From positions 186,001 through 250,000 of the forward strand of contig NZ_JBLXJC010000003.1 in assembly GCF_048269205.1 (NCBI RefSeq): 64,000 nt of DNA. Reading direction: 5' to 3'. The notes below the pieces were generated by a model, which was not told the origin of the DNA, did no database searches, and worked only from the letters and a program-made list of their open reading frames with translations. Position numbers and translations under genes: made by a program. This document shows, piece after piece, positions 8,696 through 18,363 of this stretch (the stretch's first letter is position 1; each line of letters begins with the position of its first letter). The DNA comes from Emcibacter sp048269205 (lineage in GTDB: Bacteria > Pseudomonadota > Alphaproteobacteria > Sphingomonadales > Emcibacteraceae).

Positions 8696-9301
8696 CTATG
8701 CGGACGGCATGAATTCCACTTCGATGGTCATGATGATTTCATCACCAACCATCGGCACCGCATACCCCACGCCAAAATCAGACCGCTTGAAGCTGCCGGT
8801 TGCGGAAAAACCAAGCATCGGCTGTCCGCTCATGGGGTGTTTAGCCGCTTTATTGAGGGTCACATCCAGCGTGACCGGTTTGGTCACCCCCTTGATGGTC
8901 AGGTCGCCGGTCATTTTGCCTTTGCCTTCACTTGTCTGTTCCAGCTTTGTCGCAACAAAAGTGATTTCCGGATATTTTCCAGCATCCAGAAACTTCGCGT
9001 CATTGGCCAGTTCCTCATCGAATTTCGGAAGGCCCGAATCAATGCTCTTTGGGTCGATGGTGACTTTCAGTTTGCTGCTTTCCGCATTGCCTGAATTGTA
9101 ATGCAGGGTGGCATCAAAATTGCGGAACAGAATGATCGGATGCGACGCTCCCATATGGCTATAGGAGAACTGAAGATAGGCATGTTTTTTCTCAAGAATA
9201 TAGATGCCGGACGGCACATCACTTGCCGCGGCACCGCTAAGTGTTGCCCCCGTCATGAGGATCATCGCCATAAAGCATAACGCCAGTTTTTTCATATCCA
9301 T
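8696..9301 (-). CDS. YceI-family periplasmic protein
   Basis: Second YceI protein of the trio, 201 residues with an N-terminal signal peptide (MDMKKLALCFMAMILMTGAT, cleaved after about residue 26). Family features include the N-terminal GIYILEKKHAYLQFSYSHMG, the central DAKFLDAGKYPEITFVATK and GDLTIKGVTKPVTLDV. It diverges clearly from the copy at 7543-8109, so this is an old duplication or separate acquisition. First gene of the three-gene operon; the start is preceded by AAGGAGAATGG. Confidence 0.9.
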   Translation of the reverse strand: MDMKKLALCFMAMILMTGATLSGAAASDVPSGIYILEKKHAYLQFSYSHMGASHPIILFRNFDATLHYNSGNAESSKLKVTIDPKSIDSGLPKFDEELANDAKFLDAGKYPEITFVATKLEQTSEGKGKMTGDLTIKGVTKPVTLDVTLNKAAKHPMSGQPMLGFSATGSFKRSDFGVGYAVPMVGDEIIMTIEVEFMPSA

Positions 9302-9415
9302 TCTCCTTTCGCTGACCTTTTAGTCAATCATGGTTAACGGCAACAGTATGTCTGTTTCCTTGCGATTAATAAAGACTATAAGTAAAACTGCATTGTTCCA
9401 TTTATTTGAAAGAGT

Positions 9416-10894
9416 ATGACAATCAAGAAACATTCATCCGGCAAATCATTGATGTTCCAGGGCACGGGGTCGGACGTGGGCAAGTCGCTGATGGTGGCAG
9501 GGCTTTGCCGCGTCTTCCATAACCGCGGCCTCACAGTGCGCCCCTTCAAGCCGCAGAATATGTCCAACAATGCGGCGGTGACGAAAGATGGAGGCGAGAT
9601 CGGAAGGGCCCAGTGGCTTCAGGCCCGGGCCGCAAAGATCGAACCCACTGTGCATATGAACCCGGTGCTTCTTAAACCCCAGAGCGACGTGGGCGCCCAG
9701 ATTGTGGTCCATGGCAAGATATACGGCACCGCCGGGGCCACAGACTATCAGACCCTGAAAGCCGACCTGCTCGCCGCCGTCATGGACAGTTATCGTCACC
9801 TGCAGACCGACGGCGACCTGGTGCTGGTGGAAGGAGCCGGCAGTCCGGCGGAAGTGAACCTGCGGGCCAACGACATCGCCAACATGGGTTTTGCCCGGGA
9901 AGCCGACTGCCCGGTGGTGCTAGTCGGGGACATTGACCGGGGCGGCGTGATCGCCAGCCTGGTGGGGACCGCCGAACTTCTGGAACCGGAAGACCGGGCC
10001 ATGGTGTCGGGCTTCCTGATCAACAAGTTCCGCGGCGACCTCAGCCTGTTTGACGACGGCAACCGGATCATTGAGGAACGTACCGGCTGGCGCGGTTTCG
10101 GTACCCTGCCTTTCTGGCGCGATGCCGGCAGGCTTCCCGCCGAAGATGCCGTCGTTCTTAAGCAGGCCGCGGCCGGGGAAAAGAATAAAATCCATATTGC
10201 CGTACCGATGCTCAGCCGTATCTCCAACTTTGACGACTTCGACCCCCTGAAGGGGGAAGGTGACGTGTTGCTGGAATTTATTCCGCCAGGCCGGCCCCTG
10301 CCCCGCACCGCCGATGTAATCATCCTGCCCGGCACCAAATCAACCATCGCCGATCTGGAATTCCTGCGCACCCAGGGCTGGGACAGGGACATTGACGTCC
10401 ATCTGCGCCATGGCGGGCGGGTGCTGGGTATTTGCGGCGGTTTCCAGATGCTGGGACGGGAACTCTCTGACCCGGAGGGACTCGAGGGTCCGGCCCGCAA
10501 TTTGACGGGCCTTGGTCTGCTGGACATTGAAACCATCTTCACCAATGACAAAAAACTGGTGGAGGTCAAAGGAACCCATCTTCCCCTGAACAAGGCCATA
10601 CACGGCTATGAGATACATATGGGCCGCACCAGCGGGCCGGATTGCGACCGGCCGCTGTTGCAGCTTGCAGGTGAGCCGGACGGCGCGCGCTCGAAAGACG
10701 GGCTGGTGGAAGGCTGTTACCTGCATGGCCTGTTTGCCGATGACGATTTCCGTACGGCCTGGCTTGGTGCACTCAGGGAAGACCGTACCGGCGGGACGAA
10801 TTATCAGGGACAGGTGGATCGGCTACTGGATGGCCTTGCCGACCATATGGAGAACTGGCTCGATATCGACGGGTTACTGGCGGCCGCCCGCTAG
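9416..10894 (+). CDS. cobQ: Cobyric acid synthase
   Basis: Glutamine-dependent amidotransferase of 492 residues that amidates four carboxyl groups of adenosylcobyrinate a,c-diamide during cobalamin synthesis. The N-terminal ATP-binding domain has FQGTGSDVGKSLMVAGLC and the conserved FKPQNMSNNA. The C-terminal class I glutaminase has the nucleophile in GICGGFQMLG and a late HGLF histidine. No other cob gene is near and no cobalamin riboswitch is visible in the 114 bp upstream, so it is isolated from the rest of the pathway. Its 3' end overlaps the convergent hutG by 21 bp. Confidence 0.94.
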   Translation: MTIKKHSSGKSLMFQGTGSDVGKSLMVAGLCRVFHNRGLTVRPFKPQNMSNNAAVTKDGGEIGRAQWLQARAAKIEPTVHMNPVLLKPQSDVGAQIVVHGKIYGTAGATDYQTLKADLLAAVMDSYRHLQTDGDLVLVEGAGSPAEVNLRANDIANMGFAREADCPVVLVGDIDRGGVIASLVGTAELLEPEDRAMVSGFLINKFRGDLSLFDDGNRIIEERTGWRGFGTLPFWRDAGRLPAEDAVVLKQAAAGEKNKIHIAVPMLSRISNFDDFDPLKGEGDVLLEFIPPGRPLPRTADVIILPGTKSTIADLEFLRTQGWDRDIDVHLRHGGRVLGICGGFQMLGRELSDPEGLEGPARNLTGLGLLDIETIFTNDKKLVEVKGTHLPLNKAIHGYEIHMGRTSGPDCDRPLLQLAGEPDGARSKDGLVEGCYLHGLFADDDFRTAWLGALREDRTGGTNYQGQVDRLLDGLADHMENWLDIDGLLAAAR

Positions 10895-11674
10895 GGCCAT
10901 GAATTTTTCCATCATGGCGCGGAGAACAGGCCTCAGATCCCTGGCCAGATCATCCCGGAAGCCATAGGGCGGCTGCTCATCCATATAATTGACCTGGGAT
11001 ATTTCCATCTGCACCGCATGGATATGCCGTGAAGGGTCTCCATAGTGACGGGTGATATAGCCGCCCTTGAATCGGCCATTCATTACGGTTGAGTAATTAC
11101 TTGTCTCACCGATATCCATCAAGGCATCCGCAATATTATCGGCACAGGCCGAGCCAGCCCCGGTACCGATATTCAGGTCCGGCAGGTGCCCGTCAAAAAA
11201 TCTGGGGACCTGACTGCGAATGGAATGAGCATCCCACAGCAGGGCATATCCATATTCATTACGTATGCGTTCCAGTTCCTGTCCGAGCCGATCGTGATAA
11301 GGCCGCCAGTAAAGCCCGATCCGGGCTGAAATCTCTTCTGTCTCCGGCACAGCATTTTTATAAATGGGCAGATGATCAAAGGTACTTGTGGGACAGACTT
11401 CAGTCTCGCTTTGTCCGGGATAAAGGGCGCCACCTTCCGCATCCCGGTTGAGATCCACCACATATCGGCTGTAACGGGCTTTCAGGACCGGAAGTTCCAT
11501 ATCCTCCAGAAAGTCATAGAGCCGGTCCACATGCCAGTCCGTGTCAGGGACCTTCTGTGCCTGTTCCGTCATCTGCCCGGCAATTTCCCCGGGAATTTCC
11601 GTGCCCACATGGGGCATACTGACCAGAAGCGGGCCGGACCCGGGCGTGAAATGATAAAGCTCGTCCTCCATCAA
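10874..11674 (-). CDS. hutG: N-formylglutamate amidohydrolase (deformylase)
   Basis: Final enzyme of the five-step histidine pathway: N-formylglutamate plus water gives glutamate and formate. 266 residues; the family segments SMPHVGTEIPG, DTDWHVDRLYDF, ARYSRYVVDLNRD and LLWDAHSIRSQVPRFFDG are present, with metal-binding His/Asp residues in the last. Its start overlaps the hutH stop by four bases. Its presence fits with hutF upstream, because HutF makes N-formylglutamate rather than formamide. The formate released could be burned by the FdsABG enzyme in the same window. Confidence 0.92.
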   Translation of the reverse strand: MMEDELYHFTPGSGPLLVSMPHVGTEIPGEIAGQMTEQAQKVPDTDWHVDRLYDFLEDMELPVLKARYSRYVVDLNRDAEGGALYPGQSETEVCPTSTFDHLPIYKNAVPETEEISARIGLYWRPYHDRLGQELERIRNEYGYALLWDAHSIRSQVPRFFDGHLPDLNIGTGAGSACADNIADALMDIGETSNYSTVMNGRFKGGYITRHYGDPSRHIHAVQMEISQVNYMDEQPPYGFRDDLARDLRPVLRAMMEKFMALAGGRQ

Positions 11675-13209
11675 CGCCCCTCCGCCCCGGGCATCAGCCG
11701 TTGCGCCACCGCCGCAAAGTTCCCGGCCAGCACCATGCTCGTAATTTTTTCCAGATCCGGGGCAAAATGACGGTCCCGGTCATAAAAATCCACGGCTCCG
11801 CGGATTAGGTCATGATAAACCTGAAGCGCAGGTGAGGTCTTATAGGGCTGATGAAAGTCTATGCCCTGGGCCGCCGCCAGAAGCTCGATGCCCACGACCG
11901 TGGCCGCATTGACCGCCATCTCCCCGGTACGCCGGGCACCATAAGTGGCCATGCTGACATGATCCTCCTGATTGGCAGAGGTGGGCAGGCTGTCAACGCT
12001 GGACGGATGGGCCATGGTCTTATTTTCCGAGACCAGTGCCGCCGCCGTCACCTGGGCGATCATGAAACCGGAATTGAGGCCGCTGTCCTGCACCAGGAAG
12101 GCGGGCAGGCCGCTCATCTTCGGATCCACAAGAATGGCCGTGCGCCGCTCGGAAATGCTGGCAATTTCCGAGACCGCCATAGCCAGCATGTCGGCGGCGA
12201 AGGCCACCGGTTCCGCATGGAAATTACCACCCGAGATCACATCCCCCTCGCGGGAGAAAATCAGCGGATTGTCGGTCACCGCATTGGCTTCCCGGTAAAG
12301 CGTTTCCCCGGCCTGCCGCATCAGGTCGAGACAAGCGCCCATGACCTGGGGCTGGCAGCGCAAGCTGTAGGGGTCCTGCACCTTGGAACATTTTTCATGG
12401 GAAGCAAGAATACCGCTTCCCTCAAGCAACGGCTGGTAAAGGGTCGCCACATCCTGCTGACCCGCCTGTCTCCTGATCCGGTGGATGCGGTCATCAAAGG
12501 GCGCCACACTGCCTTTCAGGGCATCGACGGACATGGCCCCGGCCACAACCGCCGCACCAAAGACTTTCTCGATGTCAAAAAGCGCTTTAAGCGCCAGCGC
12601 CGTCGATACCTGGGTGCCGTTGAGGATCGCGAGTCCTTCCTTGGCCCCGAGCTGAAGCGGTTTCAGACCCGCCTTATCCAGCGCCACCGGCGCCGGCAGG
12701 CGTTCCCCGTCCAGACGGATGAACCCTTCGCCCAACAATGCCGCCGCATAATGGGCCAGCGGCGCCAGATCACCGGAGGCACCGACCGACCCCTTTTCCG
12801 GAATACAGGCAATGAGCCCGGCATTATGGAAGGCGATCAGATGTTCCACAAGTTCCCGCCGCACCCCGGAATAGCCCTGGGCAAGACTGGAAATTTTTAA
12901 AACCGAGATCAGCCGCACTACGTCGTCCGGCAGGTCTTTTCCCACACCGCAGCTATGGGACAGGACCAGGTTTCTTTGCAGGTCCTCAAGCTGATGCGGC
13001 GGGATGCCCGTATTGGCCAGAAGTCCGAAGCCGGTATTAATGCCGTAAGCGGTATCGTGATCGGCAATAATGCCCTCAACCACCGCGCGGGACCGTTCAA
13101 TATCCTTCCAGGCGCCTTCAGAAAGTTCCAACCGGCAGGGGTCGGCGACCACCCGCCGAAGGTCGTTAAATCCCAGATTTCCCGGGGTAAGAGTGAGAGT
13201 TGACGTCAT
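11671..13209 (-). CDS. hutH: Histidine ammonia-lyase
   Basis: Converts L-histidine to urocanate and ammonia. 512 residues, the usual family size. The Ala-Ser-Gly triad that cyclises to the MIO prosthetic group is at residues 144-146 in GSVGASGDLAPLAHY, and the catalytic Tyr near residue 55 (DTAYGINTGFG) is present. It lies four bases downstream of hutU and overlaps hutG by four bases, so hutU-hutH-hutG form a tight operon controlled from the HutC site at about 14.9 kb. Confidence 0.97.
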   Translation of the reverse strand: MTSTLTLTPGNLGFNDLRRVVADPCRLELSEGAWKDIERSRAVVEGIIADHDTAYGINTGFGLLANTGIPPHQLEDLQRNLVLSHSCGVGKDLPDDVVRLISVLKISSLAQGYSGVRRELVEHLIAFHNAGLIACIPEKGSVGASGDLAPLAHYAAALLGEGFIRLDGERLPAPVALDKAGLKPLQLGAKEGLAILNGTQVSTALALKALFDIEKVFGAAVVAGAMSVDALKGSVAPFDDRIHRIRRQAGQQDVATLYQPLLEGSGILASHEKCSKVQDPYSLRCQPQVMGACLDLMRQAGETLYREANAVTDNPLIFSREGDVISGGNFHAEPVAFAADMLAMAVSEIASISERRTAILVDPKMSGLPAFLVQDSGLNSGFMIAQVTAAALVSENKTMAHPSSVDSLPTSANQEDHVSMATYGARRTGEMAVNAATVVGIELLAAAQGIDFHQPYKTSPALQVYHDLIRGAVDFYDRDRHFAPDLEKITSMVLAGNFAAVAQRLMPGAEGR

Positions 13210-13213
13210 GGCT

Positions 13214-14887
13214 TCAGTCTCCCGTTCCGGTCAGCATGGGCAGCTTCAGGCCTTTCTCCCGGGCGCAGTCGATGGCGATCTCATACCCTGCATCCGCATG
13301 GCGCATCACGCCCGTAGCCGGATCGTTCCACAGTACCCGGCCGACTTTCTCCGCCGCCTCGTCCGTGCCGTCACACAGCACCACAACCCCGGAATGCTGG
13401 GAAAAGCCCATACCGACACCGCCGCCGTGATGCAGGCTGACCCAGGTTGCCCCGCTTGCCGTGTTGAGCAACGCATTCAACAACGGCCAGTCGGACACCG
13501 CATCGGAACCGTCCTTCATGGCCTCGGTTTCCCGATTGGGACTGGCGACGGACCCTGAATCCAGATGATCGCGGCCGATCACCACCGGGGCCGACAATTC
13601 GCCGTTTCTGACCATCTCGTTAAAGGCGAGGCCAAGCCGGTGCCGGTCACCAAGCCCAACCCAGCAGATTCGTGCCGGCAGGCCCTGAAACTGAATGCGC
13701 TCCCGCGCCATATCCAGCCAGTTGTGCAGCTGCGGATTGTCGGGGATCAGTTCCTTCACTTTCTGGTCTGTCTTGTAGATATCCTCTGGATTGCCGCTCA
13801 GCGCCGCCCAGCGGAACGGACCAACACCGCGGCAAAACAGCGGACGAACATAGGCCGGCACAAAACCCGGGAAGGCAAAGGCGTTATCCACCCCTTCCTC
13901 GAGCGCCATCTGGCGGATGTTGTTGCCATAGTCAAAGGTGGGGATACCCATGTCATGATAGGCCAGCATGGCCTGCACATGGATTGCCATGGACTTGCGA
14001 GCTTCGCGCTCCGTGGTCTTGGGGTCGCTCAGGCGCATCCGCTCCCACTGCTCCACGGTCCAGCCCAGCGGCAAATAACCGTTGACCGGGTCATGGGCAG
14101 AGGTCTGGTCGGTAACCGCATCGGGCTTAATGCCCCGCTTGACCATTTCCGGAATAATTTCCGCCGCATTGCCAAGCAGGCCCACGGACAGGGCCTTTCC
14201 TTCGGCACAGGCCTTGTTGATTTTCTCCATGGCCTCGTCCAGGGTTTCGGCGCGCTCGTCGAGATAACCGGTGCGCAGGCGGAAATCGATCCGGTCCGAC
14301 TGGCATTCAATGGCCAGCATAGATGCGCCGGCCATGGTCGCCGCCATCGGTTGGGCTCCACCCATGCCGCCCAGGCCCGCCGTCAGGATCCATTTTCCGG
14401 AAAGACTGCCGTCATAGGACTGCCGCCCCATTTCAACAAAGGTTTCATAGGTGCCCTGGACAATGCCCTGGGAACCAATATAGATCCAGCTACCGGCGGT
14501 CATCTGGCCGTACATCATCAGGCCTTTTTTATCGAGCTCGTTGAAATGATCCCAGGTCGCCCAGTGGGGCACCAGATTGCTGTTGGCGATCAAGACCCGC
14601 GGCGCGCCTGCATGGGTGCGGAAAATGCCGACCGGTTTGCCGGACTGCACCAGCAGGGTTTCATCTGCCTCCAGGGATTTCAGGCTGTCCACGATACCGT
14701 CGAAACAATCCCAGTTGCGGGCCGCCTTGCCGATACCGCCGTAAACCACAAGTTCTTCCGGATGTTCCGCCACGTCCGGGTCCAGGTTGTTCATCAGCAT
14801 CCTGAGCGGGGCTTCGGTCGCCCAGCTTTTGGCATTCAGGGTAGTGCCCGTCGGGGCCTTGATCAGTCTCGCGTTTTTTGCGTTCAT
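13214..14887 (-). CDS. hutU: Urocanate hydratase
   Basis: NAD+-dependent enzyme that converts urocanate to imidazolonepropionate. 557 residues, the standard length. Conserved stretches include GGIGKAARNWDCF, the glycine-rich GLGGMGGAQPMA dinucleotide region and the C-terminal LHHGGGVGMGFSQHSG. First gene of the hutUHG operon; a HutC-type operator lies at 14897-14910, overlapping the likely promoter 10 bp before the start codon. Confidence 0.97.
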   Translation of the reverse strand: MNAKNARLIKAPTGTTLNAKSWATEAPLRMLMNNLDPDVAEHPEELVVYGGIGKAARNWDCFDGIVDSLKSLEADETLLVQSGKPVGIFRTHAGAPRVLIANSNLVPHWATWDHFNELDKKGLMMYGQMTAGSWIYIGSQGIVQGTYETFVEMGRQSYDGSLSGKWILTAGLGGMGGAQPMAATMAGASMLAIECQSDRIDFRLRTGYLDERAETLDEAMEKINKACAEGKALSVGLLGNAAEIIPEMVKRGIKPDAVTDQTSAHDPVNGYLPLGWTVEQWERMRLSDPKTTEREARKSMAIHVQAMLAYHDMGIPTFDYGNNIRQMALEEGVDNAFAFPGFVPAYVRPLFCRGVGPFRWAALSGNPEDIYKTDQKVKELIPDNPQLHNWLDMARERIQFQGLPARICWVGLGDRHRLGLAFNEMVRNGELSAPVVIGRDHLDSGSVASPNRETEAMKDGSDAVSDWPLLNALLNTASGATWVSLHHGGGVGMGFSQHSGVVVLCDGTDEAAEKVGRVLWNDPATGVMRHADAGYEIAIDCAREKGLKLPMLTGTGD

Positions 14888-14896
14888 TTTTCTATA

Positions 14897-14910
14897 CCTG
14901 TCTATACAAG
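14897..14910. promoter_or_regulatory. Predicted HutC operator upstream of hutU
   Basis: The sequence CCTGTCTATACAAG contains the GT-N-TA-N-AC core typical of HutC/FarR-type GntR regulators, with nearly symmetric arms. Almost the same 20-bp block, ending in GTTAAG, recurs between hutF and hutI. HutC would release it when urocanate accumulates. Confidence 0.72.
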
Positions 14911-14962
14911 TTAAGTTATGCTATTTCCCCATCAGGTCCTTCTGACCGAAAGCTATACGGAT

Positions 14963-15682
14963 TTAAGGTCTGAATTTACCTGACAATTCATATCGTGAGC
15001 CCGGATGCCAGAGCCGGGCAATGGTCACAACCCTGTCATTTGACCAGGTTCGACGTGCCACCCGAAGGCAGGGCTCGTCCTCACTCATCTCCAGATACCG
15101 CCGCGTAGACTCGTCCGGCATAACCGCCCGAACCACGTGTTCCGCCTTCAGCAAGGGGGCTTCGGACATGAGATATTCGTAGGGTGTTATTCGGCTGAAA
15201 TCTTGGGCCATATAGCCCGGCACCACCTCCGGATTGACAAAGCGGTCCTCGAGCTGGATCGCCCGGCCTTGTTCAAAATGAACAATGCGGGAATGAAAGA
15301 CCGGCGACCCCTTCTCCATTTCCATCCAGTTGGCGGTTTCCGTGCCGGCCCGCACCTCTTCCAGTTCCAGAACCCTGGCGCTGTACTCATGGCCGCGATC
15401 ACGGATTTCATCAGCGATATTATGGATTTCCAGCGGATGGCTCTGGGCCTTGACCTCGGCAACAAATGTGCCCACACCGGCGACCCGTACCAGAACCCCT
15501 TCATCGGTCAGTTCCCGAAGCGCCCGGTTGGTGGTCATGCGCGACACGCCGAACAGTTTCACCAGTTCATTTTCCGACGGCACCCGGCTGCCCGGCGCCC
15601 AGTCACCGCCGGCAATCCGCTCCAGAATATGCTTTTTGATTTTCTGATATAGGGGTCCCACTTCATCCACCATTTTATGCAT
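14963..15682 (-). CDS. hutC: HutC, histidine-utilisation repressor (GntR family)
   Basis: 239-residue regulator with an N-terminal winged helix-turn-helix (SENELVKLFGVSRMTTNRALRELTDEG) and a C-terminal UTRA/chorismate-lyase-like effector domain. Family members bind urocanate. It overlaps the 3' end of hutF by eight bases, so it is co-transcribed with hutF, and reads toward hutU. The paired operators at both hut promoters make it the clear candidate for local control, including autoregulation. Confidence 0.92.
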   Translation of the reverse strand: MHKMVDEVGPLYQKIKKHILERIAGGDWAPGSRVPSENELVKLFGVSRMTTNRALRELTDEGVLVRVAGVGTFVAEVKAQSHPLEIHNIADEIRDRGHEYSARVLELEEVRAGTETANWMEMEKGSPVFHSRIVHFEQGRAIQLEDRFVNPEVVPGYMAQDFSRITPYEYLMSEAPLLKAEHVVRAVMPDESTRRYLEMSEDEPCLRVARRTWSNDRVVTIARLWHPGSRYELSGKFRP

Positions 15683-17057
15683 TGGTCACCTGATCTGCCA
15701 GCAGGCCATCCATCACCTGCCGGAAGTCTCTGTTGATGTCATCTTCCTGGGGATGCCGCCCGTCTTTGAGCACCCATTTGCCGCCCACCATAACGCCTTC
15801 AATCATCGGCTCACCAGAATTGAAAATAAAACCGTCGAGGAGTTGTTCGTCCGGAAGCCCGGCAAGCGTGAGATTATCTTCCTTCAGCACCATCAGGTCC
15901 GCGCGGTACCCCGGCGCAAGTTTACCAGTATGAAAACCACTGACTTTGGCTCCGCCTTCAAGGCAGGCATCAAACAGCCGACTGCCGCAATGAGGTGACT
16001 TTTTGTTGGCTGAAACTGTGCGCCGGCCTGCTTTCAGCCGCTGTCCATATTCCAGCCACCTGAGTTCCTCCCGCATATCCCGTGAAACATGACTGTCAGA
16101 GCCGATGGCGATTTGTCCACCACGTCCCAGATAAGTTTCCAGTGGAAACAGACCGTCGCCCAGATTGGCCTCTGTGGTGGGGCACAGGCCCGCCACCGCC
16201 CTGCTGTGCGCCAGAGCCCTGGCTTCCCCGTCATCCAGATGGGTGGCATGAACCAGACACCATTTTTCATTCAGCTCCACATGATCCATCAACAGCTCGA
16301 CGGGTCGCCTGCCGCTATGTATCAGACAGTCTTCAACTTCCTTTTGCTGTTCCGCAATATGGATATGGCGGGGAGCGGTCGGCGCAAAATCCTCAAACTC
16401 CCGGATCACATCCACCGGCACTGCCCGAAGACTGTGGAAGGCCAGCCCAAGCGACTGGTTCGGCCCACATTCCTTTTCCAGAACCCGCCAGAAAGATTGA
16501 TAACCATCGGGCGTATGCTGAAAGCGTTTCTGACCCTCAGACAAAGGCGCCCCTCCAAATCCACCAGCCATATAAAGTACCGGCAGGTGGCAGATGGCAA
16601 TCCCCACATCCTCTGCCGCCCGCATCAGCGCCAGCGACATTTCCGCCGGATTGTCATAAGGCATGCCATCCTGATGATGATGCAGGTAATGGAACTCGCA
16701 GACGGCACCATAACCGCCCTTCAGCATTTCCAGATATAGCTGCCGGGCAATATGATAAAGACCCTCGGGGGTCATTTGTCCGGCACAGCGATACATCACC
16801 TCGCGCCAGGTCCAGAAACTGTCTTCCCGGCTTGAGGCATACTCCGCCCGACCGGCCATGGCCCGCTGAAACGCATGGGAATGCACATTGACCATGGGCG
16901 GCAGGACAAACCCTGCAATCTTTTCCACGTCCTCACGCCCGTCATAGGGATCGAGGCGCTGAATCAGACCGGCCGAATCCACCTCCAGCAGGAGATTGTC
17001 CTGCCAGTGGCCGTCCACATAAGCCTTACTGATCAAAAAGTTAGAAGTATCCGTCAT
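15675..17057 (-). CDS. hutF: Formimidoylglutamate deiminase
   Basis: Amidohydrolase-superfamily enzyme of 460 residues that deiminates N-formimino-L-glutamate to N-formylglutamate and ammonia, the branch that needs hutG afterwards. The metal-binding HSHAFQRAMAG, EFHYLHH, the HIAEQQKEVEDC segment and the late GSDSHVSRD aspartate are all seen. It is divergent from hutI with a HutC-type operator between, and translationally coupled to hutC. Confidence 0.94.
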   Translation of the reverse strand: MTDTSNFLISKAYVDGHWQDNLLLEVDSAGLIQRLDPYDGREDVEKIAGFVLPPMVNVHSHAFQRAMAGRAEYASSREDSFWTWREVMYRCAGQMTPEGLYHIARQLYLEMLKGGYGAVCEFHYLHHHQDGMPYDNPAEMSLALMRAAEDVGIAICHLPVLYMAGGFGGAPLSEGQKRFQHTPDGYQSFWRVLEKECGPNQSLGLAFHSLRAVPVDVIREFEDFAPTAPRHIHIAEQQKEVEDCLIHSGRRPVELLMDHVELNEKWCLVHATHLDDGEARALAHSRAVAGLCPTTEANLGDGLFPLETYLGRGGQIAIGSDSHVSRDMREELRWLEYGQRLKAGRRTVSANKKSPHCGSRLFDACLEGGAKVSGFHTGKLAPGYRADLMVLKEDNLTLAGLPDEQLLDGFIFNSGEPMIEGVMVGGKWVLKDGRHPQEDDINRDFRQVMDGLLADQVTNA

Positions 17058-17066
17058 TTTTCATTA

Positions 17067-17080
17067 CCTGTATAGACAGG
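17067..17080. promoter_or_regulatory. Predicted HutC operator between hutF and hutI
   Basis: CCTGTATAGACAGG has symmetric CCTGT/ACAGG arms and the GT-N-TA-N-AC core. The block runs on into GTTAAG exactly as at the hutU site. It sits 10 bp before the hutF start and 54 bp before the chosen hutI start, so one dimer could repress both directions. Confidence 0.75.
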
Positions 17081-17133
17081 TTAAGTCTATGTGTTATAAT
17101 GTGAAAGTCAACAATAATTCATTGGATGAAGCC

Positions 17134-18363
17134 ATGCAGGACGAAATCTGGGAAAACTGCAACCTGGTCACCCTGGATCCGGCACAACAGGCCCCTTACG
17201 GCCTGATTGCCGATGGCGCCCTAGCTATCCGGGACGGCAAAATTACCTGGGTCGGCCGCCGGTCGGACCCGGCCTGTCCAAAGGACCTCCCCCGTCGCGA
17301 CGGCGAGGGATTTTACCTGACACCCGGTTTCATCGACTGCCATACGCACCTGGTTTATGGCGGCAACCGGATCGATGAATTCGAGAAACGCCAGCAGGGC
17401 ATGACTTATGCCGAGATTGCCAGAGCCGGCGGCGGTATCCTGTCCACGGTCCGGGCCACCCGGGACGCCAGCGAACAGGAACTCTATGACAAGGCCGCTA
17501 CACGGCTCAGGAGGCTCACCCTTGGCGGTGTCACCTCCCTGGAAATAAAGTCCGGCTATGGTCTGGACCTTGAAAATGAACTGAAAATGCTCCGTGTGAT
17601 CCGAAAACTGGACAGCAATTTCCCACAGGATATCCGGGCCACATTCCTGGGCGCCCATGCCCTGCCGCCGGAATATGCAGATAACCGGCAGGCCTATATC
17701 GATCTGATTTGCAACGATATGCTGCCCGCCATCGCCCGTGACAAGCTGGCCGACGCCGTCGACGGTTTTTGTGAAATCATCGGCTTCAGCGCCAGGGAAA
17801 TGGAAAAGATTTTCGAAACGGCAAGTACCCTCGGTCTGGACCTGAAACTGCATGCGGAGCAGTTATCCGACTGCCGGGGTACAGAGCTTGCCGCACGCCA
17901 TAAGGCGCTGTCGGCGGATCATCTGGAATATGTTGAGGAAGGGGCCGTAAAAGCCATGTCGGAAGCGGGCATGGCGGCCGTGCTGCTGCCCGGGGCCTTT
18001 TACTTCCTGAAAGAGGAGAAAAAACCACCCATCGAGCTGTTCCGTAAATACGGGGTGCCCATGGCGATTGCCACGGATCATAATCCCGGCTCCTCCCCCT
18101 GCCTGTCACTCCCCCTGATGATGAATATGGCGGCGATCCTGTTCGGACTCACACCGGAAGAATGCCTCAGGGGCGTCACCGTCAATGCGGCCCGGGCCCT
18201 CGGCCTTGATGACCGGGGCACCCTGACGGTGGGATCAACAGCGGATTTCGCCTTGTGGGATATCGATCACCCGGCCGCCTTTGCCTGTGAGTTCGGTAAT
18301 CTACAGTGCCGTCGGCTGGTCAAGGACGGTCGGGAAATCCCCGCCCGACAGGATGTGAGCTAA
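17134..18363 (+). CDS. hutI: Imidazolonepropionase
   Basis: Third enzyme of histidine breakdown; it hydrolyses imidazolonepropionate to N-formimino-glutamate. Amidohydrolase fold: the metal motif CHTHLVYGG follows PGFID, then EIKSGYGL, LHAEQLSD and ATDHNPGSSP. I preferred the ATG at 17134 (MQDEIWENCNLV, 409 residues), the usual family length; an ATG at 17089 would add 15 unrelated residues and overlap the operator region. Its stop overlaps that of the convergent DUF2783 gene. Confidence 0.93.
   Translation: MQDEIWENCNLVTLDPAQQAPYGLIADGALAIRDGKITWVGRRSDPACPKDLPRRDGEGFYLTPGFIDCHTHLVYGGNRIDEFEKRQQGMTYAEIARAGGGILSTVRATRDASEQELYDKAATRLRRLTLGGVTSLEIKSGYGLDLENELKMLRVIRKLDSNFPQDIRATFLGAHALPPEYADNRQAYIDLICNDMLPAIARDKLADAVDGFCEIIGFSAREMEKIFETASTLGLDLKLHAEQLSDCRGTELAARHKALSADHLEYVEEGAVKAMSEAGMAAVLLPGAFYFLKEEKKPPIELFRKYGVPMAIATDHNPGSSPCLSLPLMMNMAAILFGLTPEECLRGVTVNAARALGLDDRGTLTVGSTADFALWDIDHPAAFACEFGNLQCRRLVKDGREIPARQDVS

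Noticed and set aside
9302..9415. Possible cobalamin riboswitch before cobQ
   Set aside because: The gap is only 114 bp and I see neither a B12-box-like sequence nor a fitting fold.
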